Shown: positions 17,812 to 26,929 of the stretch, piece after piece | How positions within the stretch are numbered: the stretch's first letter is position 1 | Layout: every line of letters starts with the position of its first letter | Source: Candidatus Aquicultor sp. | GTDB taxonomy: Bacteria; Actinomycetota; Aquicultoria; Aquicultorales; Aquicultoraceae | DNA length: 48,427 bases | Reading direction: 5' to 3' | Assembly: GCA_030682615.1 (NCBI GenBank) | Contig: JAUXNY010000035.1 | Span: 1-48,427 of the forward strand | Notes under the pieces: generated by a model | Told to the model about the DNA's origin: nothing | The model's input: the letters and a program-made list of their open reading frames with translations, nothing else | Database searches by the model: none | Translations under genes and position numbers: made by a program

Positions 17812-18810
17812 ATGAAAATCGTCAACCAAGATGCTCATCTGGTAGAGTCGTTATTCGGCAATGATGTTAAGAAAGCGGCGACGCGTGACGGGTATGGCCA
17901 GGCGCTCCTGGAGCTTGCCGAAACCGACCCCGATGTAGTGGTGTTGAGTGCGGATTTAACCGAGTCGACCCGAACGCTTGAGTTTTCTAAGCGCTATCCC
18001 GAGCGGTTTATCGAGGCCGGGGTCGCCGAGCAGAATATGGCGGGCATGGCCGCGGGTCTCGCGTTCGAGGGGAAAATACCGTTTGTGAGTTCGTTTGCGG
18101 TCTTCTCGCCGGGCAGAAACTGGGACCAGATACGGGTCAGCATCTGCTACAGCAAGGCAAATGTGAAAATCGGCGGCTCGCACACCGGCTTGACGACCGG
18201 CGGCGACGGCGCCACGCACCAGGCCCTGGAAGATATCGCGATGATGCGTTGCCTGCCGAATATGGTGGTGCTCGCCCCGTGCGACGTGATCGAGACAAAA
18301 AAAGCCACTATTGCCGCCGCAAGGCATAAGGGTCCGGTGTATATTCGCTTCGCACGCGACAAGACGCCGGTCTTCACGACAGACAAAACCCCGTTTGAAA
18401 TCGGCAAAGCGGTCGTGTTCAGAGAAGGCTCCGACGCCGCCATCATCGCGTGCGGTACGATGGTCTACCCCGCTCTGCAGGCCTCTGAAGAGCTTGCGGC
18501 ACTAGGATTATCGGTAATGGTGGTGGATAGCCCATCTATAAAGCCTATCGATATCGAGACGATAGTCGCCTCCGCGAAAGATACGGGGGCAATCGTGACC
18601 TGCGAGGAGCACCAGATTTACGGCGGTCTCGGCGGCGCGGTCGCGGAGGTTCTGGCAGCGCGTTTTCCGGTGCCGCAGGAGTTTGTCGGTGTCAATGATA
18701 CCTTCGGTGAGTCTGGTGAGCCACGGGAGCTATGGGATAAATACGGTCTTACGGTCGACCATATCGTGAAAGCCGTGACGAAGGCTGTCGCGCGTAAGGG
18801 CGGTTATTGA
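17812..18810 (+). CDS. Transketolase, C-terminal subunit
   Basis: A 332-residue pyrimidine-binding and C-terminal half of the split transketolase, forming the active site with the product of the gene upstream. Features: VVVLSADLTESTRT, the catalytic-glutamate region ERFIEAGVAEQNMAGMAAG, GSHTGLTTGGDGATHQALED (phosphate-binding, typical of this subfamily) and the closing IVTCEEHQIYGGLGGAVAEV. The ATG at 17812 follows AAGGGGGC. A 1-deoxyxylulose-5-phosphate synthase-like enzyme is excluded by the split layout and length. Confidence 0.92.
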   Translation: MKIVNQDAHLVESLFGNDVKKAATRDGYGQALLELAETDPDVVVLSADLTESTRTLEFSKRYPERFIEAGVAEQNMAGMAAGLAFEGKIPFVSSFAVFSPGRNWDQIRVSICYSKANVKIGGSHTGLTTGGDGATHQALEDIAMMRCLPNMVVLAPCDVIETKKATIAAARHKGPVYIRFARDKTPVFTTDKTPFEIGKAVVFREGSDAAIIACGTMVYPALQASEELAALGLSVMVVDSPSIKPIDIETIVASAKDTGAIVTCEEHQIYGGLGGAVAEVLAARFPVPQEFVGVNDTFGESGEPRELWDKYGLTVDHIVKAVTKAVARKGGY

Positions 18811-18871
18811 AAGAAAGGGCTCTTAACCCGGGCAGCATAGTTATTACTTGGGTACAGCCCGCGACATTAAT

Positions 18872-18880
18872 TGGTATAGT
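18872..18880 (+). promoter_or_regulatory. Extended -10 promoter for a leaderless cyclase mRNA
   Basis: TGGTATAGT carries a TGn extension and the -10 hexamer TATAGT (18875-18880). Six bases lie between it and the A of ATG 18887, so transcription would start at the start codon. No Shine-Dalgarno sequence precedes that ATG, in contrast to nearly all other genes here. Confidence 0.6.
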
Positions 18881-18886
18881 ATTAAC

Positions 18887-19531
18887 ATGTCAGAACAACA
18901 CTTATACGCAAAACTATACGATATCTCGGTCGGCATCCACGAGTCGATGCCGACATGGCCGGGCGACCCGGGCTTTGAGCGCGCGCTCTTGCATTCGATA
19001 AGCGGAGGCGCGTCCTCGGATGTAAGTGCTATTAAGATGGGCAGCCACACCGGCACGCATGTCGACGCGCCCGCCCACTTCTTGCGGGGGGCGCCGACAA
19101 TCGAGCAGCTGCCGCTCGATGTGCTCGTCGGCGAGGCGGTCGTCTTTGGGCTTGACGTCGAAACGGCTATCACGCCGGCTGACCTTGGAGCGCTCGACTT
19201 TGAAGGCGTCTCTCGCGTCCTTTTCAAGACGCGAAACTCGGCGCTCTGGCAGAAGAAGGGGTTTGCCGAGGATTTCGTCTATTTTACTCCCGAGGCCGCT
19301 CATTTTCTCGTCGAAGCGGGCGTGAGACTGGTCGGAATCGACTACCTCTCGGTGGGCGAATACCATAAAGGAACCGAAGTTCATCACGCATTTCTTAAGA
19401 GTGGCATCGTCGTAATCGAGGGGCTCGATCTATCAGGGGTCGAGCCGGGTCGCTACGATATAATGTGCTTGCCGCTAAAGATCATCGGAGCCGATGGCGC
19501 CCCGGCGCGAGTGCTGCTCGGCCGGCGTTAA
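18887..19531 (+). CDS. Cyclase / kynurenine formamidase-family metal hydrolase
   Basis: A 214-residue enzyme of the cyclase family (the fold of bacterial kynurenine formamidase and isatin hydrolase). The metal-binding signature GSHTGTHVDAPAHF is complete, and MPTWPGDP near the start and GIDYLSVG further on are also family features. Substrate cannot be told: no tryptophan-degradation genes are nearby. ATG 18887 is chosen because it starts the conserved region correctly and because a -10 box lies 6 bp upstream, pointing to leaderless translation. A longer frame from 18848 has no ribosome site. The gene is convergent with pstA1. Confidence 0.82.
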   Translation: MSEQHLYAKLYDISVGIHESMPTWPGDPGFERALLHSISGGASSDVSAIKMGSHTGTHVDAPAHFLRGAPTIEQLPLDVLVGEAVVFGLDVETAITPADLGALDFEGVSRVLFKTRNSALWQKKGFAEDFVYFTPEAAHFLVEAGVRLVGIDYLSVGEYHKGTEVHHAFLKSGIVVIEGLDLSGVEPGRYDIMCLPLKIIGADGAPARVLLGRR

Positions 19532-19554
19532 TCACGCGGTGAGTCACAAGGTAG

Positions 19555-20436
19555 CTATTTGCTGTTTCGCTTCTCAAATCGGAGACGCAGCCACACCGAC
19601 ACCGCGTTCATCGAGAGCAACACGATAAGCAGGACTATGATAGCGGCGGCTGCCAGGTTGCTGAACTCGGCCTGCGGGCGCGATACCCAGCTGAAAATCT
19701 GAATCGGTAAGACCGTAAACTCATCCAGCGGGCTTCGCGGCACGAACGCGACGAACGAAAGCGCCCCGATGAGGATAAGCGGTGCTGTCTCTCCGATAGC
19801 GCGCGATACCGTAAGGATAGAGCCGGTAAAGATGCCGGAAAGTGACGCGGGCAGCACGATATGGCGAATCGTTTGCCATTGTGTCGCGCCCATAGCCAGA
19901 AATGCCAGGCGAAGCGAGCTCGGTACGCTTCGAATCGCCTCACGCGATGTGATTATCATGATAGGGAGGACCAGCAGAGTCATCGTGAGCGCTCCCGCCA
20001 AGACCGTGCGACCGAGCATCATACCGCGCACAAAAATAGCGAGACCCAGGATACCGTAGACTATCGACGGCACGCCGGCGAGGTTGGCTATATTGATATC
20101 GATAAAATTCATCAACCGGTTTTTTGGAGCATATTCCTCCAGAAAGATGGCGGTCGCGACGCCAATCGGAAATGCGAAGAGCGCCGTTATTGCAGTGACC
20201 CACAGTGTCCCAGTAAGAGACGAGTAGATGCCCGCTCGCTCCGGTATGCGCGACGGGAAGCTAACCAGGAACTGGAAGTCGAGCCAGCCAAGGCCTTTGC
20301 GAAAAACATCGAACATCAAAACCGCCAGAGCGATTAGCGCAAACGCCGTCGCCATAAGAACCAGACCGTGGAAGGCCACATCGAGCGTAGCCCTTCGCTT
20401 CGATCGTCTCTGGAGCGCTACCGATTCTTCTTCCAT
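19555..20436 (-). CDS. pstA: Phosphate ABC transporter permease PstA (system 1)
   Basis: A 293-residue six-helix permease, one of the two channel subunits of the high-affinity phosphate importer PstSCAB. After a basic N-terminus (RRSKRR) come TM helices and the typical sequences LEEYAPKNRLMNFIDINIAN, LAGVPSIVYGILGLAIFVRG and the inner coupling loop LPASLSGIFTGSILTVSRAIGETAPL. Its ATG shares one base with the pstC1 stop (TAATG). In most operons pstB and phoU follow pstA; here the strand switches to an unrelated gene 23 bp later, so this system lacks its ATPase locally. Confidence 0.92.
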   Translation of the reverse strand: MEEESVALQRRSKRRATLDVAFHGLVLMATAFALIALAVLMFDVFRKGLGWLDFQFLVSFPSRIPERAGIYSSLTGTLWVTAITALFAFPIGVATAIFLEEYAPKNRLMNFIDINIANLAGVPSIVYGILGLAIFVRGMMLGRTVLAGALTMTLLVLPIMIITSREAIRSVPSSLRLAFLAMGATQWQTIRHIVLPASLSGIFTGSILTVSRAIGETAPLILIGALSFVAFVPRSPLDEFTVLPIQIFSWVSRPQAEFSNLAAAAIIVLLIVLLSMNAVSVWLRLRFEKRNSK

Positions 20437-21374
20437 TACTCGTACACCTCCCGGTAACGACGCGTAACCATCTGCCCGATGATGTTCATCGCAAGCGTGA
20501 TAAGAAACAGCAGCATACCGACCGCGAAAATCGTCTTATATACTATTGTGCCGTGCGGCGTATCGCCCATGCTCACCTGTACGATGTAGGCGGTCATCGT
20601 CTGAATGCTCTCCAGCGGGTTGAGCGTGAGTTTCGGCGTTGAGCCGGCGGCCAGTGTCACTATCATCGTCTCTCCTATCGCGCGAGATATCGCCAGGATG
20701 AACGAGGCTATGACGCCTGAGAGCCCGGCCGGCAGGACGATTTTTGTTGCCACCTCGAACTTGGTCGCCCCGAGCGCGAACCCCGCCTCGCGCAGCGAGT
20801 GTGGAACCGCGACAAGAGCGTCCTCGCTGAGTGAGGAGACCATCGGGATTATCATGATGCCGACGACGATGCTCGCGCTGAGCGCATTGAATATGCTCAT
20901 ATCAGGGATGAACGTGCGAAGGAGCGGGGTGACGAACGTAAGGGCGAAGTAGCCATAGACGACAGTCGGGATTCCAGCGAGTACTTCCAGTAAGGGTTTG
21001 ACCACTTTACGGACGCCCGGTTTTGCGTAGGTGCTAAGGTAGAGCGCGCTTGCCAGTCCGATAGGCAACGCCACGAGGCTCGCGCCGACGAGAATGATAA
21101 GCGTTCCCGCGACGAGCGGCATTATACCGAAGTGTTTGTCGGCGAAGAGCGGTGTCCAGCGCGTGTCGGTCAGGAATTGGCCGAGCGGCACCTCCTGGAA
21201 GAACGAAAAAGTCTCCGTTATCAGGGACAGGATTATACCTACGGTGGTCAGCACCGATATCAGGACGCAGCCGAGGAGAGCCGAATAGATGAGGCGCTCT
21301 TTTATCTTTCGCATTCTGACCTTGGCGGCCGGCAATTCAAACTCTACGCTTCTGACTTCTTCAGTAACGTTCAA
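20436..21374 (-). CDS. pstC: Phosphate ABC transporter permease PstC (system 1)
   Basis: About 312 residues, the second channel subunit. A hydrophilic N-terminal tail (to about residue 25) is followed by six TM helices, with [40 protein letters not shown] and the coupling loop [29 protein letters not shown] 21374 is chosen since AAGGGGTGA lies 5 bp before it; GTG 21383 and TTG 21392 are alternatives that change only a few residues. A strong hairpin separates it from pstS1. Confidence 0.9.
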   Translation of the reverse strand: MNVTEEVRSVEFELPAAKVRMRKIKERLIYSALLGCVLISVLTTVGIILSLITETFSFFQEVPLGQFLTDTRWTPLFADKHFGIMPLVAGTLIILVGASLVALPIGLASALYLSTYAKPGVRKVVKPLLEVLAGIPTVVYGYFALTFVTPLLRTFIPDMSIFNALSASIVVGIMIIPMVSSLSEDALVAVPHSLREAGFALGATKFEVATKIVLPAGLSGVIASFILAISRAIGETMIVTLAAGSTPKLTLNPLESIQTMTAYIVQVSMGDTPHGTIVYKTIFAVGMLLFLITLAMNIIGQMVTRRYREVYE

Positions 21375-21403
21375 ATCCGTCACCCCTTGCAATAGAACGC
21401 GAT

Positions 21404-21437
21404 AGCATCACTGGCCGTATCGGTCGCCAGTGATGCT
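21404..21437 (-). terminator. Hairpin between pstS1 and pstC1
   Basis: A perfect 12-bp stem (21404-21415 with 21426-21437) around a 10-nt loop, without a T-run. It probably protects the pstS1 mRNA end or partly stops transcription, so the binding protein is made in excess over the permease. A comparable hairpin lies at the same place in pst system 2. Confidence 0.65.
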
Positions 21438-21486
21438 GTTCGCATCGTGATGTCGTTGTTTATGTCTATGCGAAATAATGAACCAC

Positions 21487-22467
21487 TTATTCGACTAACT
21501 TCAGGCTCTGCTCGTACTCCGCATCGTTGAGCGGAACATATCCGACCTCAGAAACCAGAGTCCTGCCCTCCGTAAGATAGAACTTGAGGAATGCTTTTAC
21601 CTCGGGCCTCTCAAGCGCCTTCTTGTTTACATAGATGAAGAGCCGGCGCGCGAGCGGCTTATAGGTGCCGTCCTTGATGGTGGTCTCATTGGGCTCGATT
21701 GCACCGTCGCCACCGTCCACAGATAGCGCCTTGATCTTGCTTGTGTTTTCAGCATAGTAAGCGTAGCCGAAGTAACCGAGCGCGCCTTTATCACCCGCTA
21801 CACCCTGTACTAGCACGTTGTCGTCCTCGCTTGCGCTGTAATCGGTACGGCTCGCGCCCTCTTCACCGTTGATCTCATCGGTGAAGTAGTCGAACGTTCC
21901 CGAGTCGGTACCGGGGCCGTACAATACCAGCTTCTCGTCCGGCCAGTCGGCGCGCACGTCTTTCCATGTTTTGACCTTGCTATCGGGAGCCCATATCTTG
22001 TTGAGTTCCTCGACGGTGATGGATTTTGCCCAGTCGTTATCGTGGTTTACGACGATTGATATCCCATCATAAGCTATCGGGATCTCGACGTATTCGATAC
22101 CGCTTTTTTCCGCAGCCTCTTTTTCCTCGTCTTTGATGTGGCGCGAGGCGTCGCTTATGTCGATCTCGCCAACGGTGAATTTCTTGAAGCCGCCACCGGT
22201 ACCCGATGTGCCGACCGTCACCTGAACGCTGGGATTCACGGCCATGAACTCTTCCGCCACCGCCTCGCTTATCGGCGCAACGGTGCTTGAGCCGTCGATT
22301 TTGATGTTTCCGGAAAGGTTTTTACTTTCGCCCTCAGTCTCACCAGTGCCGGTTGTGCTTTCCTTGCCACCGGATGTACAGCCAAATGCTGCAAGGGATA
22401 GTATGAGTGTAAATGCTGCAACGACTAAAATTTTATTCTTCTTCGACATGTTGGAATACAATTCCAT
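21487..22467 (-). CDS. pstS: Phosphate-binding lipoprotein PstS (system 1)
   Basis: A 326-residue lipoprotein that captures phosphate outside the membrane for PstCAB. The signal peptide ends in LAAFGCTSGG, with the Cys as lipid anchor, followed by a Gly/Thr/Glu linker. The mature part shows INIKIDGSSTVAP-like beginnings (IKIDGSSTVAPISEAVAEEF), the phosphate loop GTSGTGGGFKKFTVGEIDIS and GPGTDSGTFDYF. ATG 22467 follows AGGAGG by 6 bp; an internal ATG at 22449 is less well placed. A Pho-box array lies 100-140 bp upstream. It is the first gene of pstS1-C1-A1 and follows phoB-phoR on the same strand. Confidence 0.93.
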   Translation of the reverse strand: MELYSNMSKKNKILVVAAFTLILSLAAFGCTSGGKESTTGTGETEGESKNLSGNIKIDGSSTVAPISEAVAEEFMAVNPSVQVTVGTSGTGGGFKKFTVGEIDISDASRHIKDEEKEAAEKSGIEYVEIPIAYDGISIVVNHDNDWAKSITVEELNKIWAPDSKVKTWKDVRADWPDEKLVLYGPGTDSGTFDYFTDEINGEEGASRTDYSASEDDNVLVQGVAGDKGALGYFGYAYYAENTSKIKALSVDGGDGAIEPNETTIKDGTYKPLARRLFIYVNKKALERPEVKAFLKFYLTEGRTLVSEVGYVPLNDAEYEQSLKLVE

Positions 22468-22567
22468 TTAAATCCTCCTCGTATCTTAAGTTATTAGTGG
22501 CGATCCGAAGCGGGCCCGTTTTTCGGATTGTGCCTATACTGAGGATATAGCTCAATTGCCATCCTGT

Positions 22568-22606
22568 GGTGAAAAAGTTGTAACCATTTTGTTAAATAAT
22601 TGTTAA
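22568..22606 (-). promoter_or_regulatory. Pho box upstream of pstS1
   Basis: On the + strand: GGTGAA 22568, TGTAAC 22579, TGTTAA 22590, TGTTAA 22601, all exactly 11 bp apart. Read along the gene they are TTAACA, TTAACA, GTTACA, TTCACC. This fits the known Gram-positive Pho-box pattern of TT(A/T/C)ACA-like repeats with 11-bp phasing. A -10-like TATATC lies about 18 bp further downstream. Confidence 0.78.
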
Positions 22607-22678
22607 ATAACGTTTTTCTCTTTCTCAAGTGTTTAATGCATGATACAAGACCTGACCCCAGCGCTTTTTCAGGGCAAT

Positions 22679-24049
22679 TTAAGTAGCGGTATCGTTGCTT
22701 ACCGGAAAGCGTATCGTAAACGTGCTCCCGATGCCGAGTTTGCTCTCGACGTCTATAGTGGCATTGTGGTTTTCGGCGATATGTTTTACTATCGAAAGCC
22801 CAAGGCCGGTTCCGCCGGTCTCCCTGCTCCTGGCTTTGTCAACCCGGTAAAAGCGCTCGAAAATCCTGGGGATTTCGCGCTTCGCCATGCCGATGCCGTT
22901 ATCGGCGACTATGAGATTGACCATAGCAACGGTTTTCTCTAACTTGATATCGATTCTTCCGCCGGCAAAGGCATACTTGATAGCGTTGTCCACGAGATTT
23001 CGGACCAGGGTTAGCAGCTGATCCCTGTCCCCCAGGATGAAAGGTATATCTTCAGGAGCGTTAAATGTAAGATGCAGGCTCTTATTTGCGGCGAGCTGGG
23101 TAAAGCTCGAGACGACTTCTTGTATGAGTTTGCCCAGGTCCACGGGCGACCTCTCGGTTGTACTTTCCGGGGTCTCAATTCTTGACAGGTCTATTAATTC
23201 GCGCACCAAGTATATGAGGGCACTTAGCTCTTTATCAAGCCTTTTAATAAAGACCTTGCTTGAAGAAGGGTCGGAGTCGATGCTTCGCAGAAGGGTTTCG
23301 GATAGTAGCTTTAGCCCGGTAAGCGGTGTTTTTAACTCATGCGATACGTTGGCTATGAAATCTTTTCTTAAGCGTTCGACATGTTTTTGTCTGGTGATGT
23401 TCCTGACGACGACAAGTGTTTGTTTTTCGTCGCCACCGCTTATAATCGGCAGCGCCCTGACGCGCAGTTGCCGGAAAGGCGTTTGGAGTTCAATCTCATC
23501 AAGGACCTCTTCGCCGGATGCCATGGATTCTTGAACGACATCGTCCAGGTCATGACTTTTTATCGAGTAGAGCACCGGTCTTCCTATAGCGTCGGCTGTT
23601 TTTACATCAAAGATTCTTTCAACCGAGGGGTTTGTCAATATAACGTCGCCGTAGTCGTTAAGGAGTAGTATGCCTTCGGCCATGTTGTCGAGGATCAGTT
23701 CAACTTTGGCTTTTTCCGAGCGGAGTTCTTCGATCCTACCTCTTAATTTTACCGCAAGGTTGTTTAACGATTTTGATAACTCCCCGATCTCATCGCCTTC
23801 GCGTACCGGCAATCTCTGCTCGAGGTCGTCGTTGGCCATCCGCTCGGCCATGACCATCATCCGCTTCAAAGGCGTCGTAAACGAGTTCGAAAGCACGTAG
23901 CTCGTCCCGACGACGAGCGTCGACGCGCCTATCGCGATAATGGCTATCCAGAAATAGGCTATAGATGAGCGGAGCACGACGCTGGTGATAAGGAAGGTCA
24001 AGACCGCTAGCAGTGTGTAGCTTACGACCAGTTTCTGCCCTATTCGCAT
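22679..24049 (-). CDS. phoR: Phosphate-regulon sensor histidine kinase PhoR
   Basis: A 456-residue membrane histidine kinase. Two close TM helices (about 8-26 and 32-52) leave almost no extracellular domain, so it probably senses Pst status from inside. Then HAMP (about 53-107), PAS (112-215), HisKA with FIANVSHELKTPLTG (His near residue 240) and HATPase with LVRNLVDNAIKYA, DNGIGM and GGTGLGLSIVKHIAE. This order is the PhoR type. It overlaps phoB by 10 bp, and pstS1 follows downstream, so the phoBR-pst context supports phosphate sensing. Confidence 0.9.
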   Translation of the reverse strand: MRIGQKLVVSYTLLAVLTFLITSVVLRSSIAYFWIAIIAIGASTLVVGTSYVLSNSFTTPLKRMMVMAERMANDDLEQRLPVREGDEIGELSKSLNNLAVKLRGRIEELRSEKAKVELILDNMAEGILLLNDYGDVILTNPSVERIFDVKTADAIGRPVLYSIKSHDLDDVVQESMASGEEVLDEIELQTPFRQLRVRALPIISGGDEKQTLVVVRNITRQKHVERLRKDFIANVSHELKTPLTGLKLLSETLLRSIDSDPSSSKVFIKRLDKELSALIYLVRELIDLSRIETPESTTERSPVDLGKLIQEVVSSFTQLAANKSLHLTFNAPEDIPFILGDRDQLLTLVRNLVDNAIKYAFAGGRIDIKLEKTVAMVNLIVADNGIGMAKREIPRIFERFYRVDKARSRETGGTGLGLSIVKHIAENHNATIDVESKLGIGSTFTIRFPVSNDTAT

Positions 24050-24738
24050 AGGACCTTCTCCTCGGCCTGGAATTTATAGCCGAGGCCATGGACTGTTTGA
24101 ATGTAGGAAAATATGGAGTGTTTCTCGATTTTATTGCGGATTCGCCTTATATGTACATCTATTGTGCGGCTGGATGCGTAAAATTCAGATCCCCATACCC
24201 GCGCAGCCAGGTCTTGACGGGTAAGCAGAACGCCCGGCTCGGAAGCAAGAACGGTAAGAAGTTGAAACTCTTTCAGGCGAAGGTGAACCGCTTTTCCGTT
24301 AACTTCCACGGTATGCTTTGTAAGGTCAAGCATCAGGTCCCCGATTTCAATAATCGGCGACCCCACAGGTTTTCTAAGGGTGTGTTTAAGATTTGCTTTT
24401 ATGCGCGCGATTAGTTCTTCGATGCTGAACGGTTTAGTTATATAATCGTCGGCGCCCACCCCGAACGCTTTAAGCTTGCTGCGCTGATCTTCAAGGGCGG
24501 TGAGCATAATTATCGGCACGTTCGCCTTCACTTTGCGGATTTCTCCACATACATCGAAGCCGTCCATCTCGGGCAGAAGGAGATCGAGTAAAATAAGATC
24601 GGGGTCATGCTCTTTTATCTGCGCCAGCCCCTGTATACCGTTTTCTGCGGCAAACACCTCGAAGCCCGCACCTTTTAAGCTGTATTGCAGGGTCTCCCGA
24701 ATCAACGGGTCATCTTCGATTACAAGAATCTGAATCAT
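24040..24738 (-). CDS. phoB: Phosphate-regulon response regulator PhoB/PhoP
   Basis: A 232-residue OmpR-family regulator. The receiver domain has D9/D10, the phosphorylated D52 (in ILLDLLLPEMDG), T80 and K102 (DDYITKPF). The C-terminal winged helix (about 130-228) has RLKEFQLLTVLASEPG and SRTIDVHIRRIRNKIE. It pairs with the overlapping phoR. It is the best candidate to bind the seven 11-bp-phased Pho boxes found in this window. No Pho box was seen in front of phoB itself. Confidence 0.9.
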   Translation of the reverse strand: MIQILVIEDDPLIRETLQYSLKGAGFEVFAAENGIQGLAQIKEHDPDLILLDLLLPEMDGFDVCGEIRKVKANVPIIMLTALEDQRSKLKAFGVGADDYITKPFSIEELIARIKANLKHTLRKPVGSPIIEIGDLMLDLTKHTVEVNGKAVHLRLKEFQLLTVLASEPGVLLTRQDLAARVWGSEFYASSRTIDVHIRRIRNKIEKHSIFSYIQTVHGLGYKFQAEEKVLCE

Positions 24739-25035
24739 AGATTAATTCACTATCCCCTTTTATCTAGCTATATAGTAGAGTGTTTCCGGAAATTTTACAA
24801 TCTACTCGAGCTTTTTCGCGCTTTCGAATCCAGAATGCTTATTATAGCTGGTTCCGGAGAGCCATTATCACTGATAGTTATAGATATTGATTGGGTTACC
24901 TGCCGTTGCGCTTTGTGCTGAACTTCAGTAAGTTCCGGCAGGCGACCCTTAAATCCTTTTAAGAATTTTTTGCTAAAAGAAACTGTCGATAGCTGCGTAG
25001 ATCGTTGTATAATCACTGACGTATAGTTATCTAGT
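24739..25035. other. Intergenic, phoB leader and end of pst system 2
   Basis: About 300 bp between phoB and pstB2 (both minus strand). No clear terminator, gene or Pho box was found. It should hold the phoB promoter. Confidence 0.4.
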
Positions 25036-25956
25036 TTATCCAAAACGCCCACAAAGGTAATTTTCCGTCTCCTCGCATTGAGGCCGTATCGACATCTCAG
25101 CAGTATTTCCGTGCTCGATTAAGCGACCGCTCAGGAAAAAGGCCATACGGTGAGAGATGCGGCGTGCTTGCGCGAGGTTATGCGTTACTATGATTATTGT
25201 GTAATCCGCGCGTAACATGAGCAAAAGTTCTTCGATATGCGCTGTTGAAACCGGGTCAAGAGAAGAGCACGGCTCATCTAGCATTATTATTTCAGGTCTT
25301 ACTGCTAAAGCCCGTGCAATGCATAAACGCTGTTGTTGTCCACCCGATAGGGATAGCCCGGAGACATTTAATTTGTCTTTAACTTCGTCCCAAAGACTAG
25401 CTTGGCGTAAACTTTCTTCAACGATCTCTGCCAGCTCTGTGCGTTTAATTCGCCTGTTGATTTCTCGCACTCCAAAAGCTACATTATCAAAGATTGACAT
25501 AGGGAAGGGGTTGGGGTGTTGAAACACCATGCCCACCTTGCGTCGAAGGATGGCAAGGTCGATACCCGGATCATAGATATCGAAGTCGTCGAGCTTTATT
25601 TGCCCCTGCAAGCGGAACGATTTTATAAGGTCATTTAGACGATTAAGGCAACGAAGAAATGTGCTTTTACCGCATCCTGATGGACCAATCAAGGCCAAGA
25701 TCTCATTTTCGAAGATTGGCAAATTTATCCGCTCAAGAACCTGCCCGGAGCTATACCAGGCGTCTAGATTTTTCACTTCCATTCTAAGTGAGTTTTCCTG
25801 ATTCTTAAGTGACGCTTTCTCTCCCTTAAGCAGGTTCTTTTGGTTGCCAAGCAAGCTCTTTTGGTCTCCGTTTCGATTTTTCTCTAATGCCCCTGGTATG
25901 GTAAGCGGAACAAATGGGTCTTTGATTGAGTCTTTGGCTGGGTCTTTAAGTATCAT
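25036..25956 (-). CDS. pstB: Phosphate ABC transporter ATPase PstB (system 2), with N-terminal extension
   Basis: A 306-residue ATPase powering phosphate import. From about residue 60 it is a standard PstB: EVKNLDAWYSSGQVLERI, Walker [27 protein letters not shown], signature [15 protein letters not shown], Walker B IIMLDEPCSSLDP, H-loop IVTHN, and the closing CGRFG. Usual PstB is about 250 residues; the extra N-terminal 55-60 carry four seven-residue units of the type QK-SLLGN, QKNLLKG, EKASLKN, QENSLRM. ATG 25956 follows AAAGGAG by about 8 bp, so the extension is translated. It ends the pstS2-C2-A2-B2 cluster, 25 bp after pstA2. Confidence 0.9.
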   Translation of the reverse strand: MILKDPAKDSIKDPFVPLTIPGALEKNRNGDQKSLLGNQKNLLKGEKASLKNQENSLRMEVKNLDAWYSSGQVLERINLPIFENEILALIGPSGCGKSTFLRCLNRLNDLIKSFRLQGQIKLDDFDIYDPGIDLAILRRKVGMVFQHPNPFPMSIFDNVAFGVREINRRIKRTELAEIVEESLRQASLWDEVKDKLNVSGLSLSGGQQQRLCIARALAVRPEIIMLDEPCSSLDPVSTAHIEELLLMLRADYTIIIVTHNLAQARRISHRMAFFLSGRLIEHGNTAEMSIRPQCEETENYLCGRFG

Positions 25957-25981
25957 GTAATTGACTCCTTTCATTTCTGCC

Positions 25982-26929
25982 CTAAGCTGCGGCTTTAACC
26001 TTCTTTGATTTTGCCATGATATAATCGACCGTAAGGTTGAGAAATAAAACTATAAGTATCAAAATAAACGCTGCGCCAAAAGCTTTATTTGGGGCATTTC
26101 CTTCACCTGCGGGAGAAGAATAATAAACAAATGTTGTTAATGTGCTACCAGAGCCCTGCAGTGTTTCTAACCAGTTCCAAGGCAACCACCACTGTTCGGC
26201 CCCAGTCATCGTCATGCTACCACCAACACAGAGCGTAATAATGGCAGTATCGCCTGCTATAAGACCTATGCCTAAAATTATGCCTGTTATAACTCCAGGC
26301 AGGGCTGCCGGCAATACGGCTTTTCTAATTACTCTCCAGCGCGTAGTTCCAAGGGCATAAGCGGCCGTGCGGTAATTTTCCGGAACAGACCTTATAGACT
26401 CTTCCATGGCTTTGATAACAAAAGATACTATGTGAAGCATCATTATCAGCCCGCCAACCAGAAAAGAAGAGCCAAGAGCAAGTTCTGTTCCCTCAACCTT
26501 GCTGCTCAAGAAAGCAAGTTGTGGAAGGCTAAATAATATTAGACCAAATATGGCAAGCACAGCGCTTGGAACACCAGCCAGCACGTCGACACCGAGAGAA
26601 ATTGATTTGGTTATAACGCTGTCTCTGTTTGCATATTCTGAAAGGTAAATCGCAGTTCCAAGAGCAATAGGAACGGTAACAAAAGTGGCAATGAGGATTA
26701 TAATAATTGTTCCAGCTATTGGTGTGAGAATTCCTCCGGCTAACGCCTCATTAAAGCTTGGTATCGGATCGGTTAGGAGAAACTCAAGGTTGACCATCTT
26801 TGCCCCTATAATTAGAGGATAAAGTACCAACCCGGCGCAAACAGCCACAATTATAGCGGCACTTAACCAGCAAAGCACAGGACCAAGTGCTACCAAGCGC
26901 GATCTTTTAATTAGTTGGCCATTAATCAT
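25982..26929 (-). CDS. pstA: Phosphate ABC transporter permease PstA (system 2)
   Basis: A 315-residue permease subunit with TM helices and the PstA-type sequences LSEYANRDSVITKSISLGVD, LAGVPSAVLAIFGLILFSLP and the coupling loop LPAALPGVITGIILGIGLIAGDTAII. The start overlaps the pstC2 stop in an ATGA, and AGGTGA lies 7 bp before it. A Gly-Asp pair (AGDTA) replaces the more usual GET of the coupling region. The segment is visibly richer in A/T than pst system 1. Confidence 0.88.
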   Translation of the reverse strand: MINGQLIKRSRLVALGPVLCWLSAAIIVAVCAGLVLYPLIIGAKMVNLEFLLTDPIPSFNEALAGGILTPIAGTIIIILIATFVTVPIALGTAIYLSEYANRDSVITKSISLGVDVLAGVPSAVLAIFGLILFSLPQLAFLSSKVEGTELALGSSFLVGGLIMMLHIVSFVIKAMEESIRSVPENYRTAAYALGTTRWRVIRKAVLPAALPGVITGIILGIGLIAGDTAIITLCVGGSMTMTGAEQWWLPWNWLETLQGSGSTLTTFVYYSSPAGEGNAPNKAFGAAFILILIVLFLNLTVDYIMAKSKKVKAAA

